From Alkalihalobacillus sp. YIM B00296 (GTDB taxonomy: Bacteria > Bacillota > Bacilli > Bacillales > Fictibacillaceae), in contig NZ_JAIBLJ010000038.1 of assembly GCF_020179385.1 (NCBI RefSeq), positions 1-33,358 on the forward strand: DNA of 33,358 nt, written 5' to 3'. The position numbers and the translations under genes are program-made. This document shows, one piece after another, positions 17,795 to 24,716 of this stretch; position 1 is the stretch's first letter; each line of letters starts with the position of its first letter. Below the pieces are notes generated by a model, which saw only the letters and a list, made by a program, of their open reading frames with translations, searched no databases and was not told the DNA's origin.

Positions 17795-18760
17795 GTGTCG
17801 TGTTTGTATAATGAAGCTATTTTTTTGAAGCCTGTTTTTAAAGATCGTATCTGGGGTGGGACGAAACTGCGAGATGCTTTCGGTTATGACATTCCGTCCG
17901 GGACAACAGGGGAGTGCTGGGGGATTTCCGCCCACCCGAACGGTCCGAGCCAAGTATTGAATGGACCGTTGGAAGGGAAAACACTCGATCAAATGTGGGA
18001 CGAGCATGCTGAATTGTTCGGAAACCAGGGAGGCGACGAATTCCCATTGCTCGTCAAGATTTTGGATGCGAAGACGGATTTGTCTGTCCAGGTGCATCCT
18101 GACGATACGTATGCACAGAAAGTGGAAGGTGAACCTTACGGGAAGACAGAATGCTGGTACATCATCGATTGTGAACCAGGAGCTGAACTCGTCTATGGCC
18201 ACCATGCTAGATCGAAGGCGGAGTTTGCACAGATGGTTGCTGAAAACCGCTGGGATGACTTGCTTCGAACGGTTCCGATCCAACCGGGTGACTTCGTCTA
18301 TGTTCCGAATGGAACGGTTCATGCAATAGGGACAGGTACGATGATTCTTGAAACCCAGCAAAGTTCAGACGTGACGTACCGTGTGTATGATTACGATCGC
18401 CGCGATGCTGAAGGGAACACTCGTGAACTACATATTGAAAAATCGATTGATGTGGTGATGATCCCGCATGAGGATACGAAATTTAGGCCTGTTAAGTCTA
18501 CGATTGCTGGCTTGAAGGAGACGAAACTGATCCAGGAGAATTATTTCACTGTCTATCGTTGGGAATTGGACGGGCCTGTTGAACAATACAAAAATCCGGC
18601 CTACTTACTTGTCAGTGTTTTATCAGGAGAAGGAGAAATCACGACAGATGGTGGTACCTCCCTAATCAAAAAAGGGGACCATTTTATCATTCCGTCAACC
18701 GTCAAACAGTTTTCTTTGGACGGCAACGTGGAATGTATCGTGTCACATCCAACAGTATAA
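17795..18760 (+). CDS. manA: Mannose-6-phosphate isomerase, class I (ManA/GmuF-like)
   Basis: Converts mannose-6-phosphate to fructose-6-phosphate in the cytoplasm. This is the short 321-residue form found in Bacillus (ManA, Pmi, GmuF). The cupin metal ligands are visible: Gln and His in VQVHPDD, Glu in KTECWYII, and His in VPNGTVHAIG. The active-site segment is QQSSDVTYRVYDYDR. The start is GTG, with AAAAGGGGAG eight bases upstream. It follows the second beta-mannosidase by 85 bases and precedes the sugar kinase. The pairing matches gmuF and gmuE in the B. subtilis glucomannan operon. It is the last step feeding mannose into glycolysis. Confidence 0.93.
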   Translation: MSCLYNEAIFLKPVFKDRIWGGTKLRDAFGYDIPSGTTGECWGISAHPNGPSQVLNGPLEGKTLDQMWDEHAELFGNQGGDEFPLLVKILDAKTDLSVQVHPDDTYAQKVEGEPYGKTECWYIIDCEPGAELVYGHHARSKAEFAQMVAENRWDDLLRTVPIQPGDFVYVPNGTVHAIGTGTMILETQQSSDVTYRVYDYDRRDAEGNTRELHIEKSIDVVMIPHEDTKFRPVKSTIAGLKETKLIQENYFTVYRWELDGPVEQYKNPAYLLVSVLSGEGEITTDGGTSLIKKGDHFIIPSTVKQFSLDGNVECIVSHPTV

Positions 18761-18826
18761 GAATAAAAGTGCTGAAGCTGCCATTTTAGTTTTGGCACCC
18801 TTTCATAGGAAAAGGAGTGTGTCTTG

Positions 18827-19696
18827 ATGGTTTTTGGTTCAATTGAAGCTGGCGGGACGAAGTTTGTGTGTGGGATCGGTACCGAAAATGGAGAAATCCT
18901 TGAGAAAATCACGATTCCGACGACCACACCTGACGAAACGTTGAGCCAGGTGGTCGAATTTTTTGAAACGAAAAAGATTGAAGCTTTGGGGATCGGTTCG
19001 TTCGGCCCTGTCGATCTGAATCCTGAAAGTTCTACATATGGGTTTATTACATCTACGCCAAAAAAATATTGGAACAACGCTGAAATTGTCGGCAAAATGA
19101 AGAAGCATTTTGACGTACTGATCGGATTCGATACCGATGTGAATGCGGCTGCGCTCGGAGAAATGGAGTGGGGGGCGGCACAAGGACTTGATAGTTGTCT
19201 CTATATGACGGTCGGGACCGGAATCGGAGTCGGTGCGATTTCGGAAGGCAGGATCGTCCATGGCATGCTTCATCCCGAAATGGGGCATATTCTTGTTCGA
19301 CGCCATGAAGAAGATCCATTTGAAGGGAAGTGTCCTTACCACGGAGACTGTCTGGAGGGGCTGGCTGCTGGCCCGGCAATCGAAGCGCGATGGGGGCAGG
19401 AAGGGATTGAATTGACTGAACGAGTGGAAGTTTGGGAGCTTGAAGCTTTTTACATTGCACAGGCCCTTGTGAATTACATACTCGTGTTGTCGCCGAAACG
19501 ACTGGTGCTTGGCGGTGGTGTGATGAAGCAAGCCCATTTGTTCCCGCTCATCCGGGAGAAGGTCGTGAAGCTGTTGAATGGCTACATCCAGCATGAAAAC
19601 ATCCTCGAAAAGATCGATGAGTACATCGTTCCTCCAGGCTTGGGCGATCATGCAGGATTATGCGGCGGGATTGCGTTGGCTAAGAAAGCAACTTAG
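18827..19696 (+). CDS. ROK-family sugar kinase (fructokinase/GmuE-like), probable mannose kinase
   Basis: A ROK kinase of about 289 residues, close in pattern to the GmuE/ScrK-type fructokinases. The phosphate-binding start is GSIEAGGTKFVCGIG. The catalytic Asp is probably in FDTDVNAAALGE. The metal site HPEMGH with CPYHGDC replaces the standard ROK CxCGxxGC, which is typical of this branch. The start ATG 18827 sits 9 bases after AAAGGAG; a TTG just before it is less likely. Mannose released by the beta-mannosidases needs a kinase before ManA, and this is the only candidate here. The sugar preference (fructose or mannose) cannot be read from sequence. Confidence 0.88.
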   Translation: MVFGSIEAGGTKFVCGIGTENGEILEKITIPTTTPDETLSQVVEFFETKKIEALGIGSFGPVDLNPESSTYGFITSTPKKYWNNAEIVGKMKKHFDVLIGFDTDVNAAALGEMEWGAAQGLDSCLYMTVGTGIGVGAISEGRIVHGMLHPEMGHILVRRHEEDPFEGKCPYHGDCLEGLAAGPAIEARWGQEGIELTERVEVWELEAFYIAQALVNYILVLSPKRLVLGGGVMKQAHLFPLIREKVVKLLNGYIQHENILEKIDEYIVPPGLGDHAGLCGGIALAKKAT

Positions 19697-19730
19697 AATT
19701 AAAAACGCATTTAGATTCTACCTAAAAGAT

Positions 19731-19812
19731 TTACCAACAAATTAGCCAGCTTCATTTACCAATAAATTTTGGTGCTTTACCAATATATTTAGACTGTTTA
19801 CCGATATTCTGT
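19731..19812. repeat. Degenerate tandem repeat array A (TTTACCAATA units)
   Basis: The core TTACC recurs at 19731, 19756, 19777 and 19798, spaced 25, 21 and 21 bases. Each is followed by an AT-rich stretch (CAACAAATTA, AATAAATTTT, AATATATTTA, GATATTCTGT). It lies between the kinase stop and a terminator. The units are degenerate, so it is not a CRISPR. Two other arrays with a similar period but different core lie at 24.6 and 26.0 kb. Confidence 0.7.
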
Positions 19813-19828
19813 GTAATTTTACACTTTT

Positions 19829-19863
19829 TTAAGGACTCGGAGCGTACTTCCCGAGTCCTTTTT
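19829..19863. terminator. Bidirectional rho-independent terminator after the kinase gene
   Basis: AAGGACTCGG (19831-19840) pairs perfectly with CCGAGTCCTT (19851-19860). A T-run follows on the plus side and TTTTTT precedes it, so it can serve both strands. It closes the mannoside locus and also faces the minus-strand relic and the DUF2071 gene. Confidence 0.85.
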
Positions 19864-19866
19864 CCA

Positions 19867-20180
19867 TTATTCCAGCAACACTAAGTAAAGGATTGCTAAT
19901 CCGGCGATGAGCAGACCGCTGCTGATGGTCACCCATTTGAAGCCTCGCCTTCCCTGTTGGAGGTCCATGAACCAGACAAGTTGGATTTTCCTCTTCAGTA
20001 ACGTCCGTTTTGAAGGAAGGCAGCCCCCGGTTTGACCTTTCGCGGGTCATTGAGCCATTTTTTCAGATTGTCCCGATTGTTCGGGAGCACATTGGCAATC
20101 CGTTTCTGTGAAGCGAAATCACCGAGATGATGTAAGCATATATGGTCCCTTCCACATAAGTCGATCTCATAAACGGGAGA
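19867..20180 (-). pseudogene. Relic of a cytochrome c domain, probably cytochrome oxidase subunit II (ctaC) C-terminus
   Basis: On the minus strand, pieces in different frames give GPYMLT, HLGDFASQKRIANVLPNNRD with NLKKWLNDPRKVKPG, then LPSFKTDVTEEE, then IQLVWFMDLQQ and a hydrophobic tail ending at 19867. In order they resemble the end of the cytochrome c domain of caa3 oxidase subunit II (GPNLTHLGD, NLKxWLxDPxKxKPG, TEEExxxLVxFL). At least three frameshifts are needed, two of them at short G or A runs. No CxxCH heme motif remains. I regard this as a decayed fragment. Confidence 0.55.
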
Positions 20181-20199
20181 TTTGATAGATGGTAAAATT

Positions 20200-20934
20200 T
20201 TAGTTGGTGTCTTCAGGCTTCAAAGGCCACATGAGAACACGTCGTGATGGGCAATAGTGCGCGTATAGCGGGGTACCTGTTGGGGGGAGCTTCATTTCCT
20301 CAATGTTGACTTCCGCCTCACTTACTTCCCACCTTTCATGATGGATGTCCCCTCGTAGTAATACCTTTCCCTTTTCTGTCCATAAAACATAGCGTTCAAG
20401 AAACCAATGGGTCAGGCTTTCTTCATCTGGTAGGAAGGGTTCGGAAATAGGCTGATAGCTTCCAAGGAAAATGCCCGGTGTTTTTCCTTTGCGTTTACTG
20501 AAGTAGGTGATGCGCTGATTCTCTACAGACATAGACATTTCCGCTTTAAAATAAGGTAAAGATACGGCTCTCGCACCAAGAACAACAGGAAGATGGTCCG
20601 CGTCCAGGCTGAAAAAATAAACCCCCGGAACGCCTTTGTGCTTTACATACGTCCTTACATTCAACTCCAAATAAGAGTGGAAAAAAGGGATTTTCGGTAG
20701 TCCTCGTACCCTCATATCGTTGACCGAGAATGGTATGATGCCGATCCACGCTTCTCCTTCAAATGTGTCCAGCTCTAATGAAGCAGGGACATGCTTATTC
20801 AACAGTTCCTTTGAAACAGGAAAATGCATGAACAGCAAATGGTCCCAGCGTTGCGTAAGCCTCCATTCATGGTTTGGGAGAGGCACCGTCCGATGACCCG
20901 TTTTTTGAAGCAGTCCTTCTGCAAAATCGACCAT
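20200..20934 (-). CDS. DUF2071 family protein, YqjF-like
   Basis: About 244 residues matching the DUF2071/YqjF family. Recognisable segments are WRLTQRWDHLLFMHFPV, GEAWIGIIPFSVNDMRVRG and LNVRTYVKHKGVPGVYFFSL, then the C-terminal HYCPSRRVLMWPL. The biochemical role of the family is not established as far as I know; it has an acetoacetate-decarboxylase-like fold signature. The start at 20934 is chosen because GAAAGGG (20944-20950) is nine bases upstream; earlier in-frame ATG codons at 20943 and 20940 sit too close to it. It stands alone on the minus strand. Confidence 0.85.
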   Translation of the reverse strand: MVDFAEGLLQKTGHRTVPLPNHEWRLTQRWDHLLFMHFPVSKELLNKHVPASLELDTFEGEAWIGIIPFSVNDMRVRGLPKIPFFHSYLELNVRTYVKHKGVPGVYFFSLDADHLPVVLGARAVSLPYFKAEMSMSVENQRITYFSKRKGKTPGIFLGSYQPISEPFLPDEESLTHWFLERYVLWTEKGKVLLRGDIHHERWEVSEAEVNIEEMKLPPTGTPLYAHYCPSRRVLMWPLKPEDTN

Positions 20935-21024
20935 GTTCATCATCCCTTTCAATCTTTTTACACGTTAAAAAAGTATAACTTTTAGCGATGTAGCTAACCG
21001 ACGTAGCAGAAAAGTTTATGAACG

Positions 21025-21088
21025 AAGTATAAGTGCAGCTAAGGCTCAGCCTTCGCCAAGGCTTGGCAAAGCCCAAGTTTTCTTTACC
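21025..21088 (-). repeat. Dispersed hairpin repeat, copy B
   Basis: The reverse complement of this stretch closely matches copy A at 9078-9140, with differences only in the loop region and a few single bases. Here the inner blocks read GGGCTTTGCC, AAGCC and TTGGCGAAGG, so the stem of copy A is altered but several alternative pairings remain. It lies upstream of the DUF2071 gene, about 90 bases before its start. Confidence 0.8.
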
Positions 21089-21150
21089 TACTATTGTTTT
21101 GTCTATCCATGAGTCAATCATGCTAAACCTTGCCCTACTATTATAAAATG

Positions 21151-21283
21151 AGCCTCCATCGCCCAGTCACTTGGATCACTTCATACCTCCTGCGGCGGCG
21201 ACAGCCTCCTCGTCAGTCTTCCAGTGACCTACGTGACTAAACGGGTCGCTTCCGCTTTTCTTCAGCCCGTGGAAAGGGAGTGA
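21151..21283. repeat. Bacillaceae intergenic repeat, copy 1 (CTCCATCGCCCA...CTTCCGCTTTTC type)
   Basis: A roughly 130-base element begins GCCTCCATCGCCCA, contains CTCCTGCGGCGGCGACAG and CCTCCTCGTCAGTCTTCCAG, and ends ACGGGTCGCTTCCGCTTTTC. I recognise this as a dispersed intergenic repeat found in many Bacillus-related genomes. The end carries ACGGG/CCCGT hairpin potential. A shortened copy lies at 25842-25893. With copy B of the hairpin repeat it fills the 20953-21389 gap, in which I see no gene. Confidence 0.7.
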
Positions 21284-21389
21284 ATTTCCCAGATAGGAGC
21301 AATTAAGAATAAACGGGTTAAAAATCAAGTTTAATGGTTTTTAAACCTAGGAATTAGTATAACTAAATCCACATGAAGGAGTGGTGAAC

Positions 21390-21533
21390 ATGGTAAACGA
21401 TAAAAAGAATAAAGATTCAAAAGAGCAAAGACAGAAGGAGAAGGACAGTGACCGTGATATCGAGCCACAACGAGAGGTGGAAGGCGAGAAGAAAAATAAA
21501 GTCAGCGAAAAGAACCCGGATGACTTTGAATAA
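21390..21533 (+). CDS. Small, highly charged hypothetical protein (47 residues)
   Basis: An ATG with AAGGAGTGG five to ten bases upstream opens a 47-codon frame rich in Lys, Glu, Asp and Gln. It starts MVNDKKNKDSKEQ and ends KNPDDFE. There are no hydrophobic segments and no Cys, so it is probably disordered. Short charged proteins of this kind are common in Bacillus, but I do not recognise a named family. It lies 27 bases before the DUF2817 gene and is probably cotranscribed with it. Confidence 0.6.
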   Translation: MVNDKKNKDSKEQRQKEKDSDRDIEPQREVEGEKKNKVSEKNPDDFE

Positions 21534-21560
21534 GTAGGTTGCGAGGAAGGAGTGGAGGAA

Positions 21561-22871
21561 ATGAGAGAAACAGACGTTTATTTCAAAAGCACATATGAAG
21601 AGTCTCGTAATGTATTCAGGCAGCATCTGGATAAGATCAAAATGAAATGGCCGAAAGCTGGGTTATTAACCGAGTCGATCGGCAGGGAAAAGGACAATAC
21701 GATCGATATGATTTATTCTGAAGCACGGGTGTCCAATGATCAGGTCGTCTTTCTTTCTTCAGGTTTGCACGGAATTGAAGGCTATGCTGGAGCAGCGATG
21801 ATCCATTTATTTGTCGACGAGTACCTTGACCAGATAGACCCTGAAACGACTGGCATCTGCCTCATCCACGCATTGAACCCATGGGGAATGAGAAATGCAC
21901 GCCGGGTAACCGAAAATAACATTGATTTGAACCGGAATTTCATTTATGATACCGTTCCTGAAGATATGAATGAAAAGTTTGCAAAAGAAAGTGATCTTTT
22001 TCTTCCGAACGGGAAAATCAAGGATGTAAAGAAGGAAAAGAAAGACTTATATACCCAACTCACGAAAGGAATGGCAAAGGAAGGTTATAGCGGGGTCAAA
22101 CGTGCCAAAAGCATGGGGCAGTTCGAGTTCGAGAAGGGTGTCTATTATGGAGGAAAGACTGAGGAACCATCAACGACCTTCCTGAAAAAGGTACAGAAGA
22201 ACCTATTAACCACTTACAAGAGGATCATCCATATGGATTGGCATACCGCTCTCGGTCCGACGAATGAACTGACCATTGTGAATTCCACGTTCGACTCCCG
22301 CAGTGAAGAAGAATTGAAGTCTTTTTATAATCTGAAAAACATCCAAAAATCCTCCCCGAAAGATGTAAAAGGGGATGCGACCAACTATTTCAATCAGTTG
22401 AAAGAGGAGGAATTTCCGGACAGGTATCTCTTTTCTGCCCTATTTGAATTCGGCACCTTTGGCACAAGCAAGAAAGCGGAGTTTCGTGAATTCACAACCA
22501 TCGTTTTAGAAAACCAATTGTATTGGGAAGGTGCCGAGAAAGAAGAAGACCGTGAATGGGTCATAGAGGAAACCCACAATATGTTCTACCCGTCTGAGCA
22601 GGAATGGCGAGAATCGGTCATCAAAAAAGGGCGGTCAGGCATTGAGAATGTGCTAGGCAAAGAAGGGATACTAAAAAGGGAGTTAAAGTCTGAATATGGA
22701 GGGGTCAGTTTGAAGCAAATTCCGAACGAAACGCGATCCCTGTGGAGGGGTGTTCAACCAGATGCCTTTCCTCCGGTTGCTGAAAATCTGGAGACATCAC
22801 GGGGATCTAGTCGATACGACCTGTACCTTATAGGATACGAACTGAACTTGAATAATGGCGAACGTTCCTAG
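21561..22871 (+). CDS. M14-like metallopeptidase-fold protein, DUF2817
   Basis: About 436 residues of the DUF2817 group of M14 carboxypeptidase-like proteins. The zinc ligands fit H70-x-x-E73 in GLHGIEGY and H228 in MDWHTALGP. E296 in FEFGTFG is the likely catalytic glutamate. NNIDLNRNF is the substrate-binding NR motif of the family. The start ATG at 21561 has AAGGAG eight bases upstream; an in-frame GTG at 21552 overlaps that site. No signal peptide is seen, so a cytoplasmic peptide or amide hydrolase is likely. The substrate is unknown. Confidence 0.85.
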   Translation: MRETDVYFKSTYEESRNVFRQHLDKIKMKWPKAGLLTESIGREKDNTIDMIYSEARVSNDQVVFLSSGLHGIEGYAGAAMIHLFVDEYLDQIDPETTGICLIHALNPWGMRNARRVTENNIDLNRNFIYDTVPEDMNEKFAKESDLFLPNGKIKDVKKEKKDLYTQLTKGMAKEGYSGVKRAKSMGQFEFEKGVYYGGKTEEPSTTFLKKVQKNLLTTYKRIIHMDWHTALGPTNELTIVNSTFDSRSEEELKSFYNLKNIQKSSPKDVKGDATNYFNQLKEEEFPDRYLFSALFEFGTFGTSKKAEFREFTTIVLENQLYWEGAEKEEDREWVIEETHNMFYPSEQEWRESVIKKGRSGIENVLGKEGILKRELKSEYGGVSLKQIPNETRSLWRGVQPDAFPPVAENLETSRGSSRYDLYLIGYELNLNNGERS

Positions 22872-22875
22872 GATT

Positions 22876-22926
22876 GCCCTTGCAATGGGCCACGGTTTGG
22901 TACAGACGGAAACGTGTTGCAAGGGC
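22876..22926. other. Long intergenic hairpin without a T-run
   Basis: GCCCTTGCAA (22876-22885) pairs perfectly with TTGCAAGGGC (22917-22926). Inside, CACGGTTT and AAACGTG add a second imperfect stem. The lack of a T-run argues against a simple terminator. It could be a structured RNA element or the footprint of a repeat. Confidence 0.45.
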
Positions 22927-23050
22927 CTGCCACAAAACCATTGAAAATGTTATATCAATATAATGTTTTAAGGTGTTCCGACCTGGGAATATTTAGTGCA
23001 ATTCCTTGTTCTCAAGGGTTGCAAATAATTTACAAAGGAGGGATGAAATC

Positions 23051-23434
23051 ATGGTCCATGTAAAAGCACTGGCGATCAAAGGGGCGATGACACTTCCAAT
23101 TTTGTATCTGATCCTCGGTTTAGGATACGGGATTTCCATCATCAACGTGGTGATTTTTACAATCATACTTGGAGCAGTTTCTTATATATTTGGAGATCTT
23201 TACGTCCTGCCGAAAATGACTAATATGAAAGCGACGATTGCCGATTTAGGCCTCACATTCGTGGTTGTATGGGTCATCGGAATCATGATTATAGGTTTGC
23301 AAACAGGAACGATGGCAGGCGCAGCGGCAATAACAGCAGCTGTCATCGCAACAGGAGAACATTTTTTCCATTTCTATATTTTAAGAAAAGAGCTTGGTCT
23401 TACGAAACATTTGAAAGCTTCACACACTCACTAA
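23051..23434 (+). CDS. DUF2512 family membrane protein, YndM-like
   Basis: A 127-residue integral membrane protein with about four hydrophobic helices. It has the LGDLYVLPKM-like segment (FGDLYVLPKMTNMKATIADL) seen in DUF2512/YndM proteins. The function is unknown. The start at 23051 is set by AAAGGAGG at 23034-23041, nine bases upstream; the frame is open further upstream, but that part lacks a ribosome binding site. It is followed after about 50 bases by the SpoIIAA-like gene. Confidence 0.8.
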   Translation: MVHVKALAIKGAMTLPILYLILGLGYGISIINVVIFTIILGAVSYIFGDLYVLPKMTNMKATIADLGLTFVVVWVIGIMIIGLQTGTMAGAAAITAAVIATGEHFFHFYILRKELGLTKHLKASHTH

Positions 23435-23484
23435 ACCCTTGATATGATACTGTTTTTAAAGACGTGGAAAGGAGGAAGTTTCCG

Positions 23485-23847
23485 ATGTTCAAAATCATTC
23501 CTAGCCGTGATGAATCTACGGTTGTGTTGGAAATCGAAGGTGAAGCGAAGGAAGAAGATGCTAGTAAACTTGATCAATATGTACAGGCGAAGTTCGGTGA
23601 AAATGAATCTTTCAATATGCTAGTGATTTTTCATGATTTGGACAGCGCCACCTTCAAAGGTCTCGTCAAAGGGATGAAATTTGATACAAAGCGCTGGAAT
23701 CAATTTAATAAATTTGCGATTCTCAGTGACAAAAAGCCGATGGAAACATTCACAAAAATGGGGGATCATCTTCCAGGTGTCGCGGCAAAACACTTTAAGA
23801 AAAACGAGCAGGATCAAGCATGGAACTGGCTTAAAAAAGCAAGTTGA
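23485..23847 (+). CDS. SpoIIAA-like STAS-domain protein
   Basis: A 120-residue protein of the SpoIIAA-like (DUF3478) family. It has an alternating beta-alpha STAS/CRAL-TRIO-type pattern: VVLEIEGEAKEEDASKLDQY, MLVIFHDLDSATFKGLVKGM and FAILSDKKPMETFTKMGDHL. Proteins of this group may bind small hydrophobic ligands, but no reaction is known. The ATG at 23485 has AAAGGAGG nine bases upstream. It stands just before a stress-type gene with a possible sigma-B promoter. Confidence 0.8.
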   Translation: MFKIIPSRDESTVVLEIEGEAKEEDASKLDQYVQAKFGENESFNMLVIFHDLDSATFKGLVKGMKFDTKRWNQFNKFAILSDKKPMETFTKMGDHLPGVAAKHFKKNEQDQAWNWLKKAS

Positions 23848-23908
23848 CACGGAAGAGAAAGATGAAAATATAACAAAAAGTTAAACGAAAAAATTATCAT
23901 AAAAGAAC

Positions 23909-23934
23909 GTTTAGAATTTTGTGCACGTGGAAAT
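23909..23934 (+). promoter_or_regulatory. Possible sigma-B promoter of the GsiB-like gene
   Basis: GTTTAG (23909-23914), a 14-base spacer and GGAAAT (23929-23934) approximate the Bacillus sigma-B consensus GTTTAA N13-15 GGGTAT. It lies 35 bases before the start of a protein whose B. subtilis counterpart is a classic sigma-B target. The match is imperfect, so this is a suggestion. Confidence 0.55.
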
Positions 23935-23968
23935 GTTCATATAACTTCAACAAAAGGAGGAATTAAAA

Positions 23969-24382
23969 ATGGCACAAGATAAGAACAAAAACAAAAACAA
24001 CAACAATATGAGTGTTGAGGAAGCAGGACAAAAGGGCGGAGAAAAAACAGCCCAAGAACATGACAAGGAATTCTATCAAGAAATCGGTCAAAAAGGCGGA
24101 GAAAAGACAGCCCAAGAACATGATAAGGAATTCTACCAGGACATCGGTCAAAAAGGTGGAGAAACCACTTCTCAAGAACATGGTAAAGAATTCTACCAGG
24201 ACATCGGTCAAAAAGGTGGAGAAACTACTTCTCAGGAAAAAGATAAGGAATTCTACCAAGACATCGGTCAAAAGGGTGGAGAAACCACTTCTCAGGAGAA
24301 GGATAAGGAGTTCTATCAGGAAATCGGTGAAAAAGGTGGAAAACGAAGCAGCAGAGGCAATAACAGCAACAATAACCGTTAA
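23969..24382 (+). CDS. GsiB-like KGG-repeat stress protein (LEA group 1/Em-like)
   Basis: A 137-residue, very hydrophilic protein with an Asn/Lys-rich start. It has six KGG motifs spaced about 20 residues apart, with units of the form DIGQKGGETTSQEKDKEFYQ. The family resembles plant Em/LEA proteins, and B. subtilis GsiB is a general stress protein thought to protect against desiccation-type damage. The 60-base DNA repeats are nearly identical in the middle, so copy number can change by slippage. The ribosome binding site is AAAGGAGG. It ends in SSRGNNSNNNR. It is probably monocistronic, closed by the terminator at 24426. Confidence 0.88.
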   Translation: MAQDKNKNKNNNNMSVEEAGQKGGEKTAQEHDKEFYQEIGQKGGEKTAQEHDKEFYQDIGQKGGETTSQEHGKEFYQDIGQKGGETTSQEKDKEFYQDIGQKGGETTSQEKDKEFYQEIGEKGGKRSSRGNNSNNNR

Positions 24383-24425
24383 TGGACAAGCCTCCTGAAC
24401 CGCTTCGTCAAAATAAAACGTAATG

Positions 24426-24461
24426 AACAAGGATGCCAGCCCCACTGGCGTCCTTGTTTTT
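24426..24461 (+). terminator. Rho-independent terminator of the GsiB-like gene
   Basis: AACAAGGATGCCAG (24426-24439) pairs with CTGGCGTCCTTGTT (one G-T pair), followed by TTTT. The loop is CCCCA. The terminator is well formed. Confidence 0.88.
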
Positions 24462-24548
24462 GATTGTAAGGGATGAGTTTTCATATGTCCACCCCTCTCA
24501 TCGGATTCCTCGAGTCGGCTTATCCAGCTCAGCCCCCTCAGACTACTT

Positions 24549-24656
24549 TTCCTAGAAGTTTTGACCATAATCCTAGAAAATTCGCACTTAATCCTAGAAA
24601 TTCCGCAGATAATCCTTGAAAACCTCTCTTTTTTCTAGAAACATCCTAGAAGTGGA
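24549..24656. repeat. Tandem repeat array B (AATCCTAGAA units, 21-bp period)
   Basis: The core CCTAGAA or a one-base variant occurs at 24551, 24572, 24593, 24614 and 24634, spaced 21, 21, 21 and 20 bases, plus one more at 24645 (11 bases on). Intervening sequence differs between units. The array fills the interval between the GsiB terminator and the MBL gene, ending about 60 bases before its start. No gene is seen within it. Confidence 0.8.
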
Positions 24657-24716
24657 AAACTAAGCTATGAATGATATACAGTAATGAGTAGAGTAAGGAC
24701 TAAGGATGTGTACATA

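Noticed and set aside
18839-19651. Long minus-strand open frame of 270 codons opposite the ROK kinase gene
   Set aside because: It is the antisense shadow of a well-supported gene, with no recognisable motifs and no ribosome binding site.
24012-24398. Plus-strand Lys/Arg-rich repeat frame overlapping the GsiB-like gene
   Set aside because: It is a shifted reading of the same repeats, and its start has no ribosome binding site.
23963-24568. Minus-strand repetitive hydrophobic open frame of about 201 codons
   Set aside because: It is the complement of the KGG repeats, so its periodicity is inherited from the GsiB-like gene.
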